DNA of 64,000 nt, taken from positions 1 to 64,000 of the forward strand of contig NZ_BNCL01000013.1 of assembly GCF_014656455.1 (NCBI RefSeq). The letters run 5' to 3'. The translations under genes and the position numbers were made by a program. Under the pieces are notes generated by a model. That model was not told the DNA's origin. It did no database searches and saw nothing but the letters and a program-made list of their open reading frames with translations. Below are positions 42,414 through 51,212 of this stretch, in pieces. Position 1 is the stretch's first letter. Every line of letters starts with the position of its first letter. This stretch comes from Paracoccus aerius (GTDB lineage Bacteria > Pseudomonadota > Alphaproteobacteria > Rhodobacterales > Rhodobacteraceae).

Positions 42414-42833
42414 TCAGACAAGGCCCATTTCGGCAAGTGCCGCGGCCATTTGCGGGGGCAGGGCTGTGCCGCCTTCCCGGCCGCGCGGCATGTCGGCGGG
42501 GGCGTCCTGGGCGGGCAGATAGCGCCAGCCCTGGAAGGGGCGGCGGGGCACGGCGGTCACCGGCACGATGTCGCGGTCAAGGATCAGCGCACATCGGCGG
42601 ATGCCGTCGTCACGATGATGTTCGTCCAGCCGGACGATCCGCTGGCGGGCCAGCATGACGCCCTTGAACACCCAGAAGATCGAGCCCCCGGCCAGCAATT
42701 CTTCCTCGCGCTTGGGCCACATCCGGGTGACATGGATGGCATGGCCGTCGCCAAAGCGGCGCTGCCACTGGACCAGTTCGTCAGGGCCTTCGGCGCCGAC
42801 GCAAAGCTTTATGAGGTGGAGTTGTGCTGACAT
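42414..42833 (-). CDS. DUF1489-family protein
   Basis: A 139-residue soluble protein starting MSAQLHLIKLCVGAEGPDEL, the recognisable N terminus of the alphaproteobacterial DUF1489 family. Further matches are HVTRMWPKREEELLAGGSIFW (given as TRMWPKREEELL) and RPFQGWRYLP. Function unknown. It is a single gene between tRNA-Gly and trigger factor on the same strand as both. Confidence 0.85.
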   Translation of the reverse strand: MSAQLHLIKLCVGAEGPDELVQWQRRFGDGHAIHVTRMWPKREEELLAGGSIFWVFKGVMLARQRIVRLDEHHRDDGIRRCALILDRDIVPVTAVPRRPFQGWRYLPAQDAPADMPRGREGGTALPPQMAAALAEMGLV

Positions 42834-42881
42834 GGCCACAAGATAGGGGGAGGGAAAAGCGGTCACAAGATCCGCAAATGA

Positions 42882-42908
42882 AAAGGCCGCGCGGGTGGCG
42901 CGGCCTTT
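42882..42908 (-). terminator. Intrinsic terminator of tig (bidirectional form)
   Basis: AAAGGCCGCGC pairs perfectly (11 bp) with GCGCGGCCTTT around a 5-nt loop. Read on the minus strand it is followed by a T run and lies 21 nt after the tig stop. Confidence 0.85.
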
Positions 42909-42929
42909 CGGAATGGCGTCAGAAGACGA

Positions 42930-44264
42930 TCAAAGTTCGTCCAGGGCCTCGACGGCCTTTTCCAGTTCTTCCTTGGTCACGGTCTTTTCGCTCAACTGCG
43001 CCTGCTCGGCGATGTGGTCGACGACCTTGTCTTCGAAGATGGGCGCGCGCAGTTGCTGCTGGACGGCCTGGTTCTGCTGGACGAACTCGAAGAAGGCGCG
43101 TTCCTGGCCGGGATACTGACGGGCGGCGCGCAGCACGGCCTGGGTCATTTCCTGGTCGGTGACGGTCACCTCGGCCTTCTGGCCGATCTCGGCCAGCAGC
43201 AGTCCCAGGCGGACGCGACGCTCGGCCAGCTTCTTGTGCTCGTCCGTCGGCTCGATGCTGCCGTGGTTGTGGTCGTGAACCTCAGGGTTTTCCTCGTGCC
43301 ACAGCTGGTGGGCGATCTGGTGCGCCTCGGCCTCGACCAACGATTCGGGCAGGTCGAACTTCACCTTCTCGTCCAGCTGGTCCAGCAGCGAACGCTTCAG
43401 GATCGCGCGGGCGGCGCCGGCATATTCCTGCTCCAGCCGGCCGGCGATCTGCTTCTTCAGGCCCTCCAGGTCCTCGGCGCCGAACTTCTTGGCCAGCTCG
43501 TCGTCCAGTTCGGCCGCCTTGGGCGCCTTCACGGCCTTCACCTTGCATTCGAAGGTGGCTTCCTTGCCCGCCAGGTGGGGCGCGCCGTATTCGGTCGGGA
43601 AGGTCACGGTGACGGTCACGTCGTCATCGGCCTTGGCGCCGACCAACTGGTCCTCGAAACCGGGGATGAAGCTGTTGGAACCCAGCACCAGCGGGTAATC
43701 CTCGCCCGCGCCGCCCTCGAAGGCCTCGCCATCCACAAAGCCCTTGAAATCGATCACGACCTGGTCGCCGTCCTTGGCCTTGCTGCCCTTCTTGCGGTCC
43801 TCGAAGGACTGGGCCGACTTCGCCAGGTTTTCCAGCGCCTCGTTGATGGCGGCTTCCTCGGCCGGGACGGTCAGCTTTTCCAGGGTCAGGCTGGTCAGGT
43901 CAACCTCGGGGATCGCGGGCAGCGCCTCGTAGGAAACGTTGACGACAACGTCGTCGCCTTCCTTCCAGGTCTCGCCGTTCTGCATTTCCACCTTGGGCTG
44001 GGTCGCGGGACGGTCGCCGGACGTTTCCAGGTGGTTCTTCAGCGCGCCGTCGATGGCTTCCTGCATGGCGTCGCCCAGGATACGCTGGCCGAACTGCTTC
44101 TTCAGCATGGCCATCGGGACCTTGCCCTTGCGAAAGCCCTTCATCTCGACTTCGGGCTGCGCTTCCTTCAGCTTCGCATCGACCGTCGCGGCCAGATCAG
44201 CTGCCGGCAGGGTGAACTGATAGCCCCGCTTGAGACCTTCGTTCTGCGTTTCCGTGACCTGCAT
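42930..44264 (-). CDS. tig: Trigger factor
   Basis: Trigger factor is the ribosome-bound chaperone/peptidyl-prolyl isomerase. The 444-residue protein has an N-terminal ribosome-binding domain with [17 protein letters not shown] (the signature is GFRxGKxP). The FKBP-type domain (about 155-245) contains [17 protein letters not shown], and the helical chaperone C domain follows. The ATG at 44264 is chosen because GAGGA lies 4-8 nt before it; four earlier residues in the frame are not needed. A strong terminator follows. Confidence 0.96.
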   Translation of the reverse strand: MQVTETQNEGLKRGYQFTLPAADLAATVDAKLKEAQPEVEMKGFRKGKVPMAMLKKQFGQRILGDAMQEAIDGALKNHLETSGDRPATQPKVEMQNGETWKEGDDVVVNVSYEALPAIPEVDLTSLTLEKLTVPAEEAAINEALENLAKSAQSFEDRKKGSKAKDGDQVVIDFKGFVDGEAFEGGAGEDYPLVLGSNSFIPGFEDQLVGAKADDDVTVTVTFPTEYGAPHLAGKEATFECKVKAVKAPKAAELDDELAKKFGAEDLEGLKKQIAGRLEQEYAGAARAILKRSLLDQLDEKVKFDLPESLVEAEAHQIAHQLWHEENPEVHDHNHGSIEPTDEHKKLAERRVRLGLLLAEIGQKAEVTVTDQEMTQAVLRAARQYPGQERAFFEFVQQNQAVQQQLRAPIFEDKVVDHIAEQAQLSEKTVTKEELEKAVEALDEL

Positions 44265-44409
44265 CATCGTCCTCATGCCATGATGGCCGCCAAAGCGTGG
44301 CGGCCCGAAAAAATTCCCGCCCTTCTAGTCGGGGGGGCGGTTCTCTGCAAGCGGAACCCGCGCAGCGGGCCGCGCGTTTTCCGCTGTCCCTGTCCTGGAA
44401 AGGCCCGCC

Positions 44410-44811
44410 ATGACCCGCTTCAGCGTCATCATTGCCACCAGCCTTCTGGCCGCAAGCGCCGCCTGGCCGCAGACCGCGCCCACGCCCGCCGCGCCTGACA
44501 TGGCCCAGCCCCGCGCCGCAACCCCCGCGCCGGCGGCCCAAACGCAGGTGCAGGGCCAATCGGGCGAAGGCAACTGCCCGGCGCCCGACACGGTGGCCCA
44601 GCCCGCCACCCAGCCCCAGCCCGGTTCCGACAGCACCGAGGCCAACAACGCCGGCACCAGCGGGTGGAGCGGCGGCCTTGGCGGATCGCATCTGGGGACG
44701 AATGCGCAGGGCGCGGTGAACGCTTCTCCCACCTGGCAGCCGCCCACCGCACGCGGCCTGGACCTGGCCGGACGGGCCGAGCCGGTGGCGGCGCAGCCCG
44801 CCGCCTGCTGA
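44410..44811 (+). CDS. Exported Pro/Ala/Gln-rich hypothetical protein
   Basis: A 133-residue protein with a signal peptide (1-18, MTRFSVIIATSLLAASAA) and a low-complexity Ala/Pro/Gln/Gly mature region without recognised domain. Two Cys (GNCPAPD, final AAC) may pair. AAAGG precedes the ATG. It is divergent from tig and convergent with the selB-associated gene, which begins right behind its stop on the other strand. Confidence 0.6.
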   Translation: MTRFSVIIATSLLAASAAWPQTAPTPAAPDMAQPRAATPAPAAQTQVQGQSGEGNCPAPDTVAQPATQPQPGSDSTEANNAGTSGWSGGLGGSHLGTNAQGAVNASPTWQPPTARGLDLAGRAEPVAAQPAAC

Positions 44812-45198
44812 TCAGTTCAGCATCGGCGGCTGCGGTTCCGCATCGTCCAGCCGCAGCCTCAGCCCGTCGCGGTTCAGGAACTCTCCGTCGCGGATGAGGG
44901 TGCGATCGCCGTTCATCGCACGAACAAGCTGGTCCAGCCGGTCGCGGGCGATGTCGTCCTTGACCAGCCCCTCGCGGCCGGCGCGGAACAGGACCACCGC
45001 GTCCCAGGCCACACCCGATCCGTCCAGATAGCCCGTCATGTCGGGCCAGCGGATCTCGTCCCCGATCACGTGCAGATAGGCCGACCGCAGCAGATCGACG
45101 CGCCCGCCCCCCAAGCCCAGAAGCACGATCAGCATCGTGAAGCCCTGGGTTTCGGCATAAGTCTGCTGCACCCAGTCGTCGAAATCGGTTTCGTTCAT
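44812..45198 (-). CDS. Unknown protein translationally coupled to selB
   Basis: A 128-residue soluble protein beginning [20 protein letters not shown], with acidic N terminus, a hydrophobic core (TMLIVLLGLGGGRVDLL) and a Leu/Arg-rich end. No family is recognised. Its ATG (45196-45198) overlaps the selB stop as ATGA, so ribosomes would reach it only by reading selB through the tRNA-Sec gene, or on an independent transcript. Its position in a selenocysteine module suggests an associated function, which is inference. Confidence 0.6.
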   Translation of the reverse strand: MNETDFDDWVQQTYAETQGFTMLIVLLGLGGGRVDLLRSAYLHVIGDEIRWPDMTGYLDGSGVAWDAVVLFRAGREGLVKDDIARDRLDQLVRAMNGDRTLIRDGEFLNRDGLRLRLDDAEPQPPMLN

Positions 45199-47216
45199 GG
45201 CTGGCCTTGGGATGATGGCGGAAGGGAATGGGAGTCGAACCCACCCGGGACAGTCTCGCTGCCCCAACCGGAGTTGAAGTCCGGCCGCCCCACCGGGGAC
45301 GATTCCCTTCCAGGATCGCCGAACAGGTCGGCGCGATGAGGGTTGATGCGACGTAAATCGCCCCGGCGCAAGGTCAGCCCAAGGCGGTCGAAGAAGTCCA
45401 GGATCTCGATGGCGACCTTGCGGCCGTTCTGCACGCGGTCGCGAAATGCGGGCGCGGTGAACCAGCCGTCAGGGGCCTGCGCCGCGACATCGTGGATGAT
45501 CGCCACCATTTCCCGCGTCACCTCGCGCGCGAAGAAATGGTCATGGGCGATCTGGTCGGTGCGGCCCAGTTTCTGCGTCAGGCGCAGGACGCGGCGCACG
45601 TCCTTTTCGTCGATGCCGAATTCGGTCGCGAAGTCGCGCACGCGCGGCGGGCGAAAGCGGGTCTCGCCCCCAAGGGCGGGGGCGATGCGGTCCCACAGGG
45701 CCTCGTCATCTGGCGTCAGGCGGACCTCGTGGCCGGGCAGGCGGACAAAGGCGCCGTCCAGGACCGCGCGTCCCGCATCAGCCTCGGCCCGCAGGAAGGC
45801 CAGGAAGGCGTCCTTCGGCAGGCGCGGGTGCAGTTGCAGGCGCAGGCGTTCGCGGCCCAGCCCCGCCAGGTCGGGATTGCCTTCGTGGAACTGCGTCAGG
45901 GTGTCCGTCAACTGGGCTTGCAGCGCGTCCAGCACCGGACGGCCAAGCGCCAAGTCGCCGATGGTCGCCCCATCCGCGTGGCGCAGCGCATCGGCCAGAC
46001 CGGCGGGCGACAGGCTGCGGTCGCGGGCAAAGGCGGGCAGATCGACCGGTGCCACGGCCAGCATCGCGGCAAGGGCTGCCGCCGGATCCTCGGCGCGGGC
46101 GGCGTCCAGCAGCGCCAGCCGTTCGGGCGTGCGGCGCTTGCGGGCCGGGGCGCGCAGGTCGAGGAAGCGCCCGCCGCCGATGGTCCGGCTGGCCGACACG
46201 TCGCGCAGGATGAAGCGGTCATGCACCGCCGCGGCAATGGGCCGGTCCAGCACGATCTGCACCGGGCCGCCCTGGCCGGGCTGGATCAGATCGCCCAGAG
46301 GCACGATGCGCGCGCCGGTTTCGACCGCATGGCTGTGCAGGCGGGCGGGGAACCAGGTGCCGATGGGCTTGGGTTCCGACGGCAGCACCGTCAGCCAGGC
46401 GTCGATCCGGTCGGTCGGCGCGTGCAGCGCGAGCGACAGCACCACATCGCCGCGATGGATGGCGTCCTTGCTGATCGCCTCGCCCGCCAGGTTCAGCGCG
46501 CATCGCTGTCCCGCCCGGCCTTCGGTCGCCGGGCGGTTCTGCGCGTGGATGGCGCGGATGCGGGCGGGCAGGCCGCGCGGGCTGACGATCACCTGATCGC
46601 CCACGGCGACTCGGCCGGTCAGCATCGTGCCGGTCACGACCGTCCCCGCGCCGGACAGGGTAAAGCTGCGATCCACCGCCAGGCGCATCGGGCCATCGGC
46701 ATGGCGGGCGGTCGTTTCGGATTCAGCGGCGATCAGCGACGCCCGCAGGGCGTCGATCCCTTTGCCGGTCAGGGACGATACGGGCAGGATCGGCGCATCG
46801 GCCAAGGCGGTCCCTGCAAGGGCCTCGCGGATTTCGGCCGCGGCTTCGGCGCGCCGCGCGTCGTCCGCCAGGTCGGCCTTGGTCAGCGCGACAATGCCGC
46901 GCCCGATGCCCAGCAGGTCCAGGATCGCCACATGTTCCCGCGTCTGCGGCATTACGCCGTCGTCTGCGGCCACCACCAGCAGCGCCATGTCGATGCCGCC
47001 CGCGCCCGCCAGCATGGTGTGGATCAGCCGTTCGTGCCCCGGCACATCGACGAAGCCGGTGATGGTGCCGCCACCCAGGTCGGCATAGGCAAAGCCCAGG
47101 TCGATGGTGATGCCGCGCGCCTTCTCCTCGGCCAGGCGGTCGGCATCGGTGCCGGTCAGCGCCTTCACCAGGGCGGTCTTGCCGTGGTCGATATGCCCCG
47201 CCGTGCCGACGATCAT
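45195..47216 (-). CDS. selB: Selenocysteine-specific elongation factor SelB with tRNA-encoded tail
   Basis: SelB delivers Sec-tRNA(Sec) to UGA codons with a SECIS hairpin. The 673-residue protein has the G1 motif GHIDHGKT (7-14), G3 DVPGH, G4 TKAD, EF-Tu-like domains II and III, and C-terminal winged helices (about 380-632). The last one ends [20 protein letters not shown] and then [15 protein letters not shown]. By comparison with E. coli SelB the protein should end here, near residue 635. Instead the frame runs on for 38 residues; codons 636-667 are exactly the 96 nt of selC. It overlaps selA by four bases. Confidence 0.95.
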   Translation of the reverse strand: MIVGTAGHIDHGKTALVKALTGTDADRLAEEKARGITIDLGFAYADLGGGTITGFVDVPGHERLIHTMLAGAGGIDMALLVVAADDGVMPQTREHVAILDLLGIGRGIVALTKADLADDARRAEAAAEIREALAGTALADAPILPVSSLTGKGIDALRASLIAAESETTARHADGPMRLAVDRSFTLSGAGTVVTGTMLTGRVAVGDQVIVSPRGLPARIRAIHAQNRPATEGRAGQRCALNLAGEAISKDAIHRGDVVLSLALHAPTDRIDAWLTVLPSEPKPIGTWFPARLHSHAVETGARIVPLGDLIQPGQGGPVQIVLDRPIAAAVHDRFILRDVSASRTIGGGRFLDLRAPARKRRTPERLALLDAARAEDPAAALAAMLAVAPVDLPAFARDRSLSPAGLADALRHADGATIGDLALGRPVLDALQAQLTDTLTQFHEGNPDLAGLGRERLRLQLHPRLPKDAFLAFLRAEADAGRAVLDGAFVRLPGHEVRLTPDDEALWDRIAPALGGETRFRPPRVRDFATEFGIDEKDVRRVLRLTQKLGRTDQIAHDHFFAREVTREMVAIIHDVAAQAPDGWFTAPAFRDRVQNGRKVAIEILDFFDRLGLTLRRGDLRRINPHRADLFGDPGRESSPVGRPDFNSGWGSETVPGGFDSHSLPPSSQGQP
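45216..45311 (-). tRNA. selC: tRNA-Sec(TCA), inside selB
   Basis: A 96-nt tRNA with encoded CCA (45216-45218). Acceptor stem of 8 bp (GGAAGGGA/TCCCTTCC) as in tRNA-Sec, long D arm, anticodon loop CTTCAAC giving TCA, and a long variable arm (GGGGCAGCGAGACTGTCCC). It closely follows E. coli selC. It lies entirely within the selB reading frame, with its first base being the first base of a SelB codon. Confidence 0.96.
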
Positions 47217-48580
47217 GCCGACAATGCCCCCAGCAGATCCTCGTCCCGGTCAAGGCAGCGCAGGTCAAGGATCAAGGCGCCCTCGCGGATGTGGCCGACC
47301 ACCGGGCGGGGCAGGGCGCGCAACTGCGCGGCCAGCCGGTCGGGCGCGTTGCCCCCCGCGCCCGTGATCCGCAGCCCGGCCGAGGGGATGGTGTCGGTGG
47401 GCAGCGCGCCCGAGCCGATCTGGCTGGCGCAATCCGTCGTGGTCACCGTGTAGTCTGGCAGCAGCGCACCCACTTGCGGGGCGAGGCGGGCGGCCTGCGC
47501 GGCGATGTCGGCTTGCGGGCGCGACAGGTATTGCAGGGTGGGCAGGCGTTCGGCCAGCCGGTCCGGGTCGCGGTAAAGGCGCAAGGTGGCCTCCAAAGCC
47601 GCGATGCGGATCTTGTCCAGGCGGACGGCGCGTTTCAGCGGGTTCCTGTTGATCTGCGCGATCAGGTCGCGTCGGCCGACTATGAAACCCGCCTGCGGCC
47701 CGCCCAGAAGCTTGTCGCCGGAAAAGGTCACCAGATCCGCGCCTTCGGCCACGGCCTCGGCCACGGTGGGTTCGCGGCGCAACCCCCAGCCAGCCAGATC
47801 GACCAGCGACCCCGCGCCCAGGTCATTGAGCAGCACGACCCCCGCCCTGCCCGCGATCTGCGCGAGGTGCGGGGCCGGCACCTCGGCCGTGAAGCCCTCG
47901 ATGCGATAGTTCGAGGTATGGACCTTCAGGATCAGGCCCGTGTCCGGCGTGATCGCGTCCTGGTAATCGCGGGGATGGGTGCGGTTGGTGGTGCCCACCT
48001 CGACCAGATGCGCGCCGGCACGGGCCATGATGTCGGGCATCCGAAAGGCGCCGCCGATCTCGATCAGTTCCCCGCGCGACACGATGGCCTGCCGCCCCTG
48101 GCCGAAGGTGTTCAGCGCGATCAGGACGGCGGCGGCATTGTTGTTGACGACGGTGGCGTCCTCGGCCCCGGTCAGCTCGCACAGAAGCCCGCGCAGGTGG
48201 TCGTCGCGCTGCCCGCGTCCGCCGCTGCCCAGGTCGAATTCCAGCGCCAGGGGCGCAGACATGGCTGCGCTTGCGGCCGCGATGGCCTCCTCCGCCAGGA
48301 TCGCGCGACCCAGGTTGGTGTGCAGGACAGTGCCGGTCAGGTTCAGCATCGGCCGCAGGTTGGACTGCGCGGCGGCGGCCAGGTCGGCGGCCAGCAGATG
48401 CGGCAGGCGCGCAGCCTCGGCATCGCCGTCGGCGCCGTCGCGGATCGCGGCGCGGGCGGCGTCCAGACGGGCGCGCAGGCCCGCCGTCACTGCCGCGCGG
48501 CCGTGGCCGTCGATCAGCGCCCGGCCCATCGGGGACAACAGGAACTGATCGACCGAGGGCAGGGCCCGGAACCCCGTCAT
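47213..48580 (-). CDS. selA: L-seryl-tRNA(Sec) selenium transferase
   Basis: SelA converts seryl-tRNA(Sec) to selenocysteinyl-tRNA(Sec) with PLP and selenophosphate. The 455-residue protein has the PLP lysine K290 in [13 protein letters not shown], the substrate segment [15 protein letters not shown], and the ends expected for the family. The ATG at 48580 overlaps the fdhE stop (TGATG); the longer upstream frame lies inside fdhE. SelD, needed for selenophosphate, is not in the window. Confidence 0.96.
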   Translation of the reverse strand: MTGFRALPSVDQFLLSPMGRALIDGHGRAAVTAGLRARLDAARAAIRDGADGDAEAARLPHLLAADLAAAAQSNLRPMLNLTGTVLHTNLGRAILAEEAIAAASAAMSAPLALEFDLGSGGRGQRDDHLRGLLCELTGAEDATVVNNNAAAVLIALNTFGQGRQAIVSRGELIEIGGAFRMPDIMARAGAHLVEVGTTNRTHPRDYQDAITPDTGLILKVHTSNYRIEGFTAEVPAPHLAQIAGRAGVVLLNDLGAGSLVDLAGWGLRREPTVAEAVAEGADLVTFSGDKLLGGPQAGFIVGRRDLIAQINRNPLKRAVRLDKIRIAALEATLRLYRDPDRLAERLPTLQYLSRPQADIAAQAARLAPQVGALLPDYTVTTTDCASQIGSGALPTDTIPSAGLRITGAGGNAPDRLAAQLRALPRPVVGHIREGALILDLRCLDRDEDLLGALSA

Positions 48581-49494
48581 CAGTATCCCGCGATGAAGGG
48601 GTTGAAGCCGCCGCGCCGGAAGTCGGTGTCCTTCATCAGCATGTCCAGGCCCAGGCTGGACACGTCGTCGGCGATGGGATCGAGGCTGGCGTTCTTGACC
48701 TGATACAGGATCTTGACCCAGCCCTTGCAGTCGCCGCAAACCTCGGCCTTGACCGTTGCCTCGCCGGATTCGGCGCTGCGATAGCTGATTGCGGCGTTCG
48801 ATCCGCAGCAAAGGCAGACGACCCGCACCTCGTTCCACTGGGTCGCGCAGCAGCCGCAGGTGGCGTATCGCGTGCTTTCGATCCCCGCCTGTCCCATCAC
48901 CGATGAGGTGGCGGGCTTGCCGCCGCAGGTGGGGCAGGTGCCGGTCCTGATCTTGACCAGCTTCGCCCCGTCCAGCGTTCCCGCCAGCCGCGCCAGGTGC
49001 AGTTGCACCGCCGCGCTGACGAACAGATGCGGGGCCGCGCTGTCTTCCGGGATGCGGTCGGACAGGATGTTTTCCAGCAGCCAGTGCCGGTCGGCGATGC
49101 CCGATGCCGTCACGGCGGACAGCGCAAGGCGGGCCTGTTCCGGCATCTCCACGGCCGCGACCTCGGCCAGGAAGCGGTCCAGCGTGGCGTGCATTCCTTC
49201 GTCCGTGGCAAGCGCCATGCGGTCGATAGGGGGCATCCGGCTGGAGCGGGCCAGTTCCACGCGGTCCGAGGGGATCGGAACCGGGGACGGCAATTCGCGG
49301 GCCAGCCGCGCCTGCAAAGCGGTCAGGTCGGCCAGAAAGCGCATATAGGGCGCCAGATTGCCGCCGTGATCCGCCAGAAAGGCGAAGCGCCCGGCCCGCT
49401 TGTCAAAGACTGCCGCGGCATCGGGCAGAAAGGCCAGCGGCGCCACAGGGACGCCGCCAATGACCGAAGGGTCGGGTTTCAGACTGTTGTTCAT
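48580..49494 (-). CDS. fdhE: Formate dehydrogenase accessory protein FdhE
   Basis: FdhE is a cytoplasmic iron-binding maturation factor for respiratory formate dehydrogenase. The 304-residue protein has the conserved CxxC pairs of its zinc-ribbon-like C-terminal half: TCPTCGGKP, ATCGCCATQW, VCLCCGSN and EVCGDCKGW. GGAGAGACG precedes the ATG. It sits between fdoI (48 nt gap) and selA (overlap), linking enzyme maturation to selenium incorporation in one operon. Confidence 0.94.
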   Translation of the reverse strand: MNNSLKPDPSVIGGVPVAPLAFLPDAAAVFDKRAGRFAFLADHGGNLAPYMRFLADLTALQARLARELPSPVPIPSDRVELARSSRMPPIDRMALATDEGMHATLDRFLAEVAAVEMPEQARLALSAVTASGIADRHWLLENILSDRIPEDSAAPHLFVSAAVQLHLARLAGTLDGAKLVKIRTGTCPTCGGKPATSSVMGQAGIESTRYATCGCCATQWNEVRVVCLCCGSNAAISYRSAESGEATVKAEVCGDCKGWVKILYQVKNASLDPIADDVSSLGLDMLMKDTDFRRGGFNPFIAGY

Positions 49495-49542
49495 CGTCTC
49501 TCCGGGCCGGACGGCCTTTATGTCCGGCCACTTGCCTTTGCG

Positions 49543-50229
49543 TTATTCTGCCGGGCCGTTCTGGCGGCGTCCAGCCAACTCGCGCAGCCACTTGCGGTGG
49601 TGGCGATAGGCCCAGCCACCGGTCACGGTCCCCCGCGTCATCGCCCGCAGCGTGCCGCGCGTCCAGAAGGCTGCATAGACGTGCAGGATGAAGACCAGGA
49701 TGATCGCCACCGCCGCAAGCGCATGAGTCAGCACGGCCCAGCGGCGGGTGGGGATCGAGACAAGCTCGCCGAAGAACTGTTCCCAGATCATGATCCCGGA
49801 CACGATCAGCACCACGATCAGCAGCGTCATGCCCCAGAAGATGAACTTCTGCCCGGCATTGTATTTGCCAAGCTCGGGCAGGTTCTCTTCGTTGCCCTTC
49901 ACCACGTCGCCGATCTGGTTAAGCCATTTCCTGTCATCCGGCGTGGGCAGGTTCAGCCGCCACAGCTGGATGAACATGACCATGAAGCTGACGAACAACA
50001 CTACGCCGATGATCGGATGCAGCCACCGTGCCGTCTGCCCGCCGCCGAACAACCCGGTCAGGAAATACAGCGAGGGGTGGAAGAAGGCCAAGCCCGAGAC
50101 CAGCAGCAGGATCAGGGACAGGGCCGTGATCCAGTGGTTTGCGCGGATGAACCCCCGGTAACGGCTGACCGTCACCGGGCGGGTCGATTCGATCCGGTCG
50201 CCCGGTTCGGAATAAAGGGGGCGCGGCAT
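49543..50229 (-). CDS. fdoI: Formate dehydrogenase cytochrome b556 (gamma) subunit
   Basis: The membrane anchor that moves electrons through two b-hemes to quinone. The 228-residue protein has four membrane segments (about 33-52, 69-92, 127-152 and 165-188). The first is preceded by RANHWITALSL and a later one contains LHVYAAFWTRG, which hold candidate heme His residues. It overlaps fdoH by one base. Gene order fdoG-fdoH-fdoI is standard. Confidence 0.92.
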   Translation of the reverse strand: MPRPLYSEPGDRIESTRPVTVSRYRGFIRANHWITALSLILLLVSGLAFFHPSLYFLTGLFGGGQTARWLHPIIGVVLFVSFMVMFIQLWRLNLPTPDDRKWLNQIGDVVKGNEENLPELGKYNAGQKFIFWGMTLLIVVLIVSGIMIWEQFFGELVSIPTRRWAVLTHALAAVAIILVFILHVYAAFWTRGTLRAMTRGTVTGGWAYRHHRKWLRELAGRRQNGPAE

Positions 50230-51212
50230 CAGACAGACCCCCTGTCATCCGAACCGCCGGAAACGACCAGCTTCTCGGCTTCCTTCTCCTCGTGCTCGTC
50301 GACCTTGTTGGCGCGGGCGAAGATGCCGTGGATCGCGGCGCCGACGGCGGCCACGCCCATGACGGCAAGCCCGGCAGTCTTGGTCACGCCCTTCCAGCCT
50401 TCGACCACGGGCGAGATGCGCGGGTTCTCCGGCAGCTTGTCATAGATAGATGGCTTGTCCGCGTGATGCAGCACATAGAAGACATGCGTGCCGCCGACCC
50501 CCGCCGGATCATAGATCCCGGCGTTTTCATAGCCGCGCGACTTCAGATCCTCGACCCGTTCGTTGGCATGGGCGATCATGTCCTCCTTGGTGCCGAAGAC
50601 GATCGCCTGCGTCGGGCAGGCCTTGGCGCAGGCCGGGCCCTGGCCCACGGCCACGCGGTCGGAACACAAGGTGCATTTATAGCTCTTGTGATCGACCTTG
50701 CTGATGCGCGGGATGTCGAAGGGGCAGCCGGTCACGCAATAGCCGCAACCGATGCAGTTCTCGTGGATGAAATCGACGATGCCGTTGGAATACTGCACGA
50801 TGGCGCCAGGCGCCGGGCAGGCCTTGAGGCAGCCCGGATCCTCGCAATGCATGCAGCCGTCCTTGCGGATCAGCCATTCCAGGTTGTCGGTTTCCGGGTT
50901 CACCCATTCCGTGAAACGCATCAGGGTGAACATGTTCGGCGTCAGGTCGTGGGGGTTTTCGTAAACCCCCACGTTGGTCTCGACCTCGGGCTTGGTGTCG
51001 TTCCACTCGATGCAGGCGGACTGGCAGGCCTTGCAGCCAATGCACTTGCTGACGTCGATCAGCTTGGCGACCTTTTCCAGTTGCCGCGTGGGCTGCGGCA
51101 CATCCTTCGTGGCCGAGATTCGGACCACGTCGGACGGCAGCAGGTTCGACGCAATGGGCTGGACCGGGGGGTTTGAGGCCGCGGTCTTGGGTTGGGGCGC
51201 GGTTTCGCTCAT
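50229..51212 (-). CDS. fdoH: Formate dehydrogenase iron-sulfur (beta) subunit
   Basis: A 327-residue subunit with four [4Fe-4S] clusters carried by [47 protein letters not shown] and [10 protein letters not shown]...CAKACP. A C-terminal membrane helix ([20 protein letters not shown]) anchors it to the periplasmic face. It starts by overlapping the fdoG stop (ATGA). The N terminus has no signal, because the complex is exported with the catalytic subunit. Confidence 0.95.
   Translation of the reverse strand: MSETAPQPKTAASNPPVQPIASNLLPSDVVRISATKDVPQPTRQLEKVAKLIDVSKCIGCKACQSACIEWNDTKPEVETNVGVYENPHDLTPNMFTLMRFTEWVNPETDNLEWLIRKDGCMHCEDPGCLKACPAPGAIVQYSNGIVDFIHENCIGCGYCVTGCPFDIPRISKVDHKSYKCTLCSDRVAVGQGPACAKACPTQAIVFGTKEDMIAHANERVEDLKSRGYENAGIYDPAGVGGTHVFYVLHHADKPSIYDKLPENPRISPVVEGWKGVTKTAGLAVMGVAAVGAAIHGIFARANKVDEHEEKEAEKLVVSGGSDDRGSV

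Noticed and set aside
45195..45311. SelB tail as an artefact to be trimmed at residue 635
   Set aside because: There is no stop codon before the tRNA and the following gene's start overlaps the distal stop, so the long frame is kept and reported as a finding.
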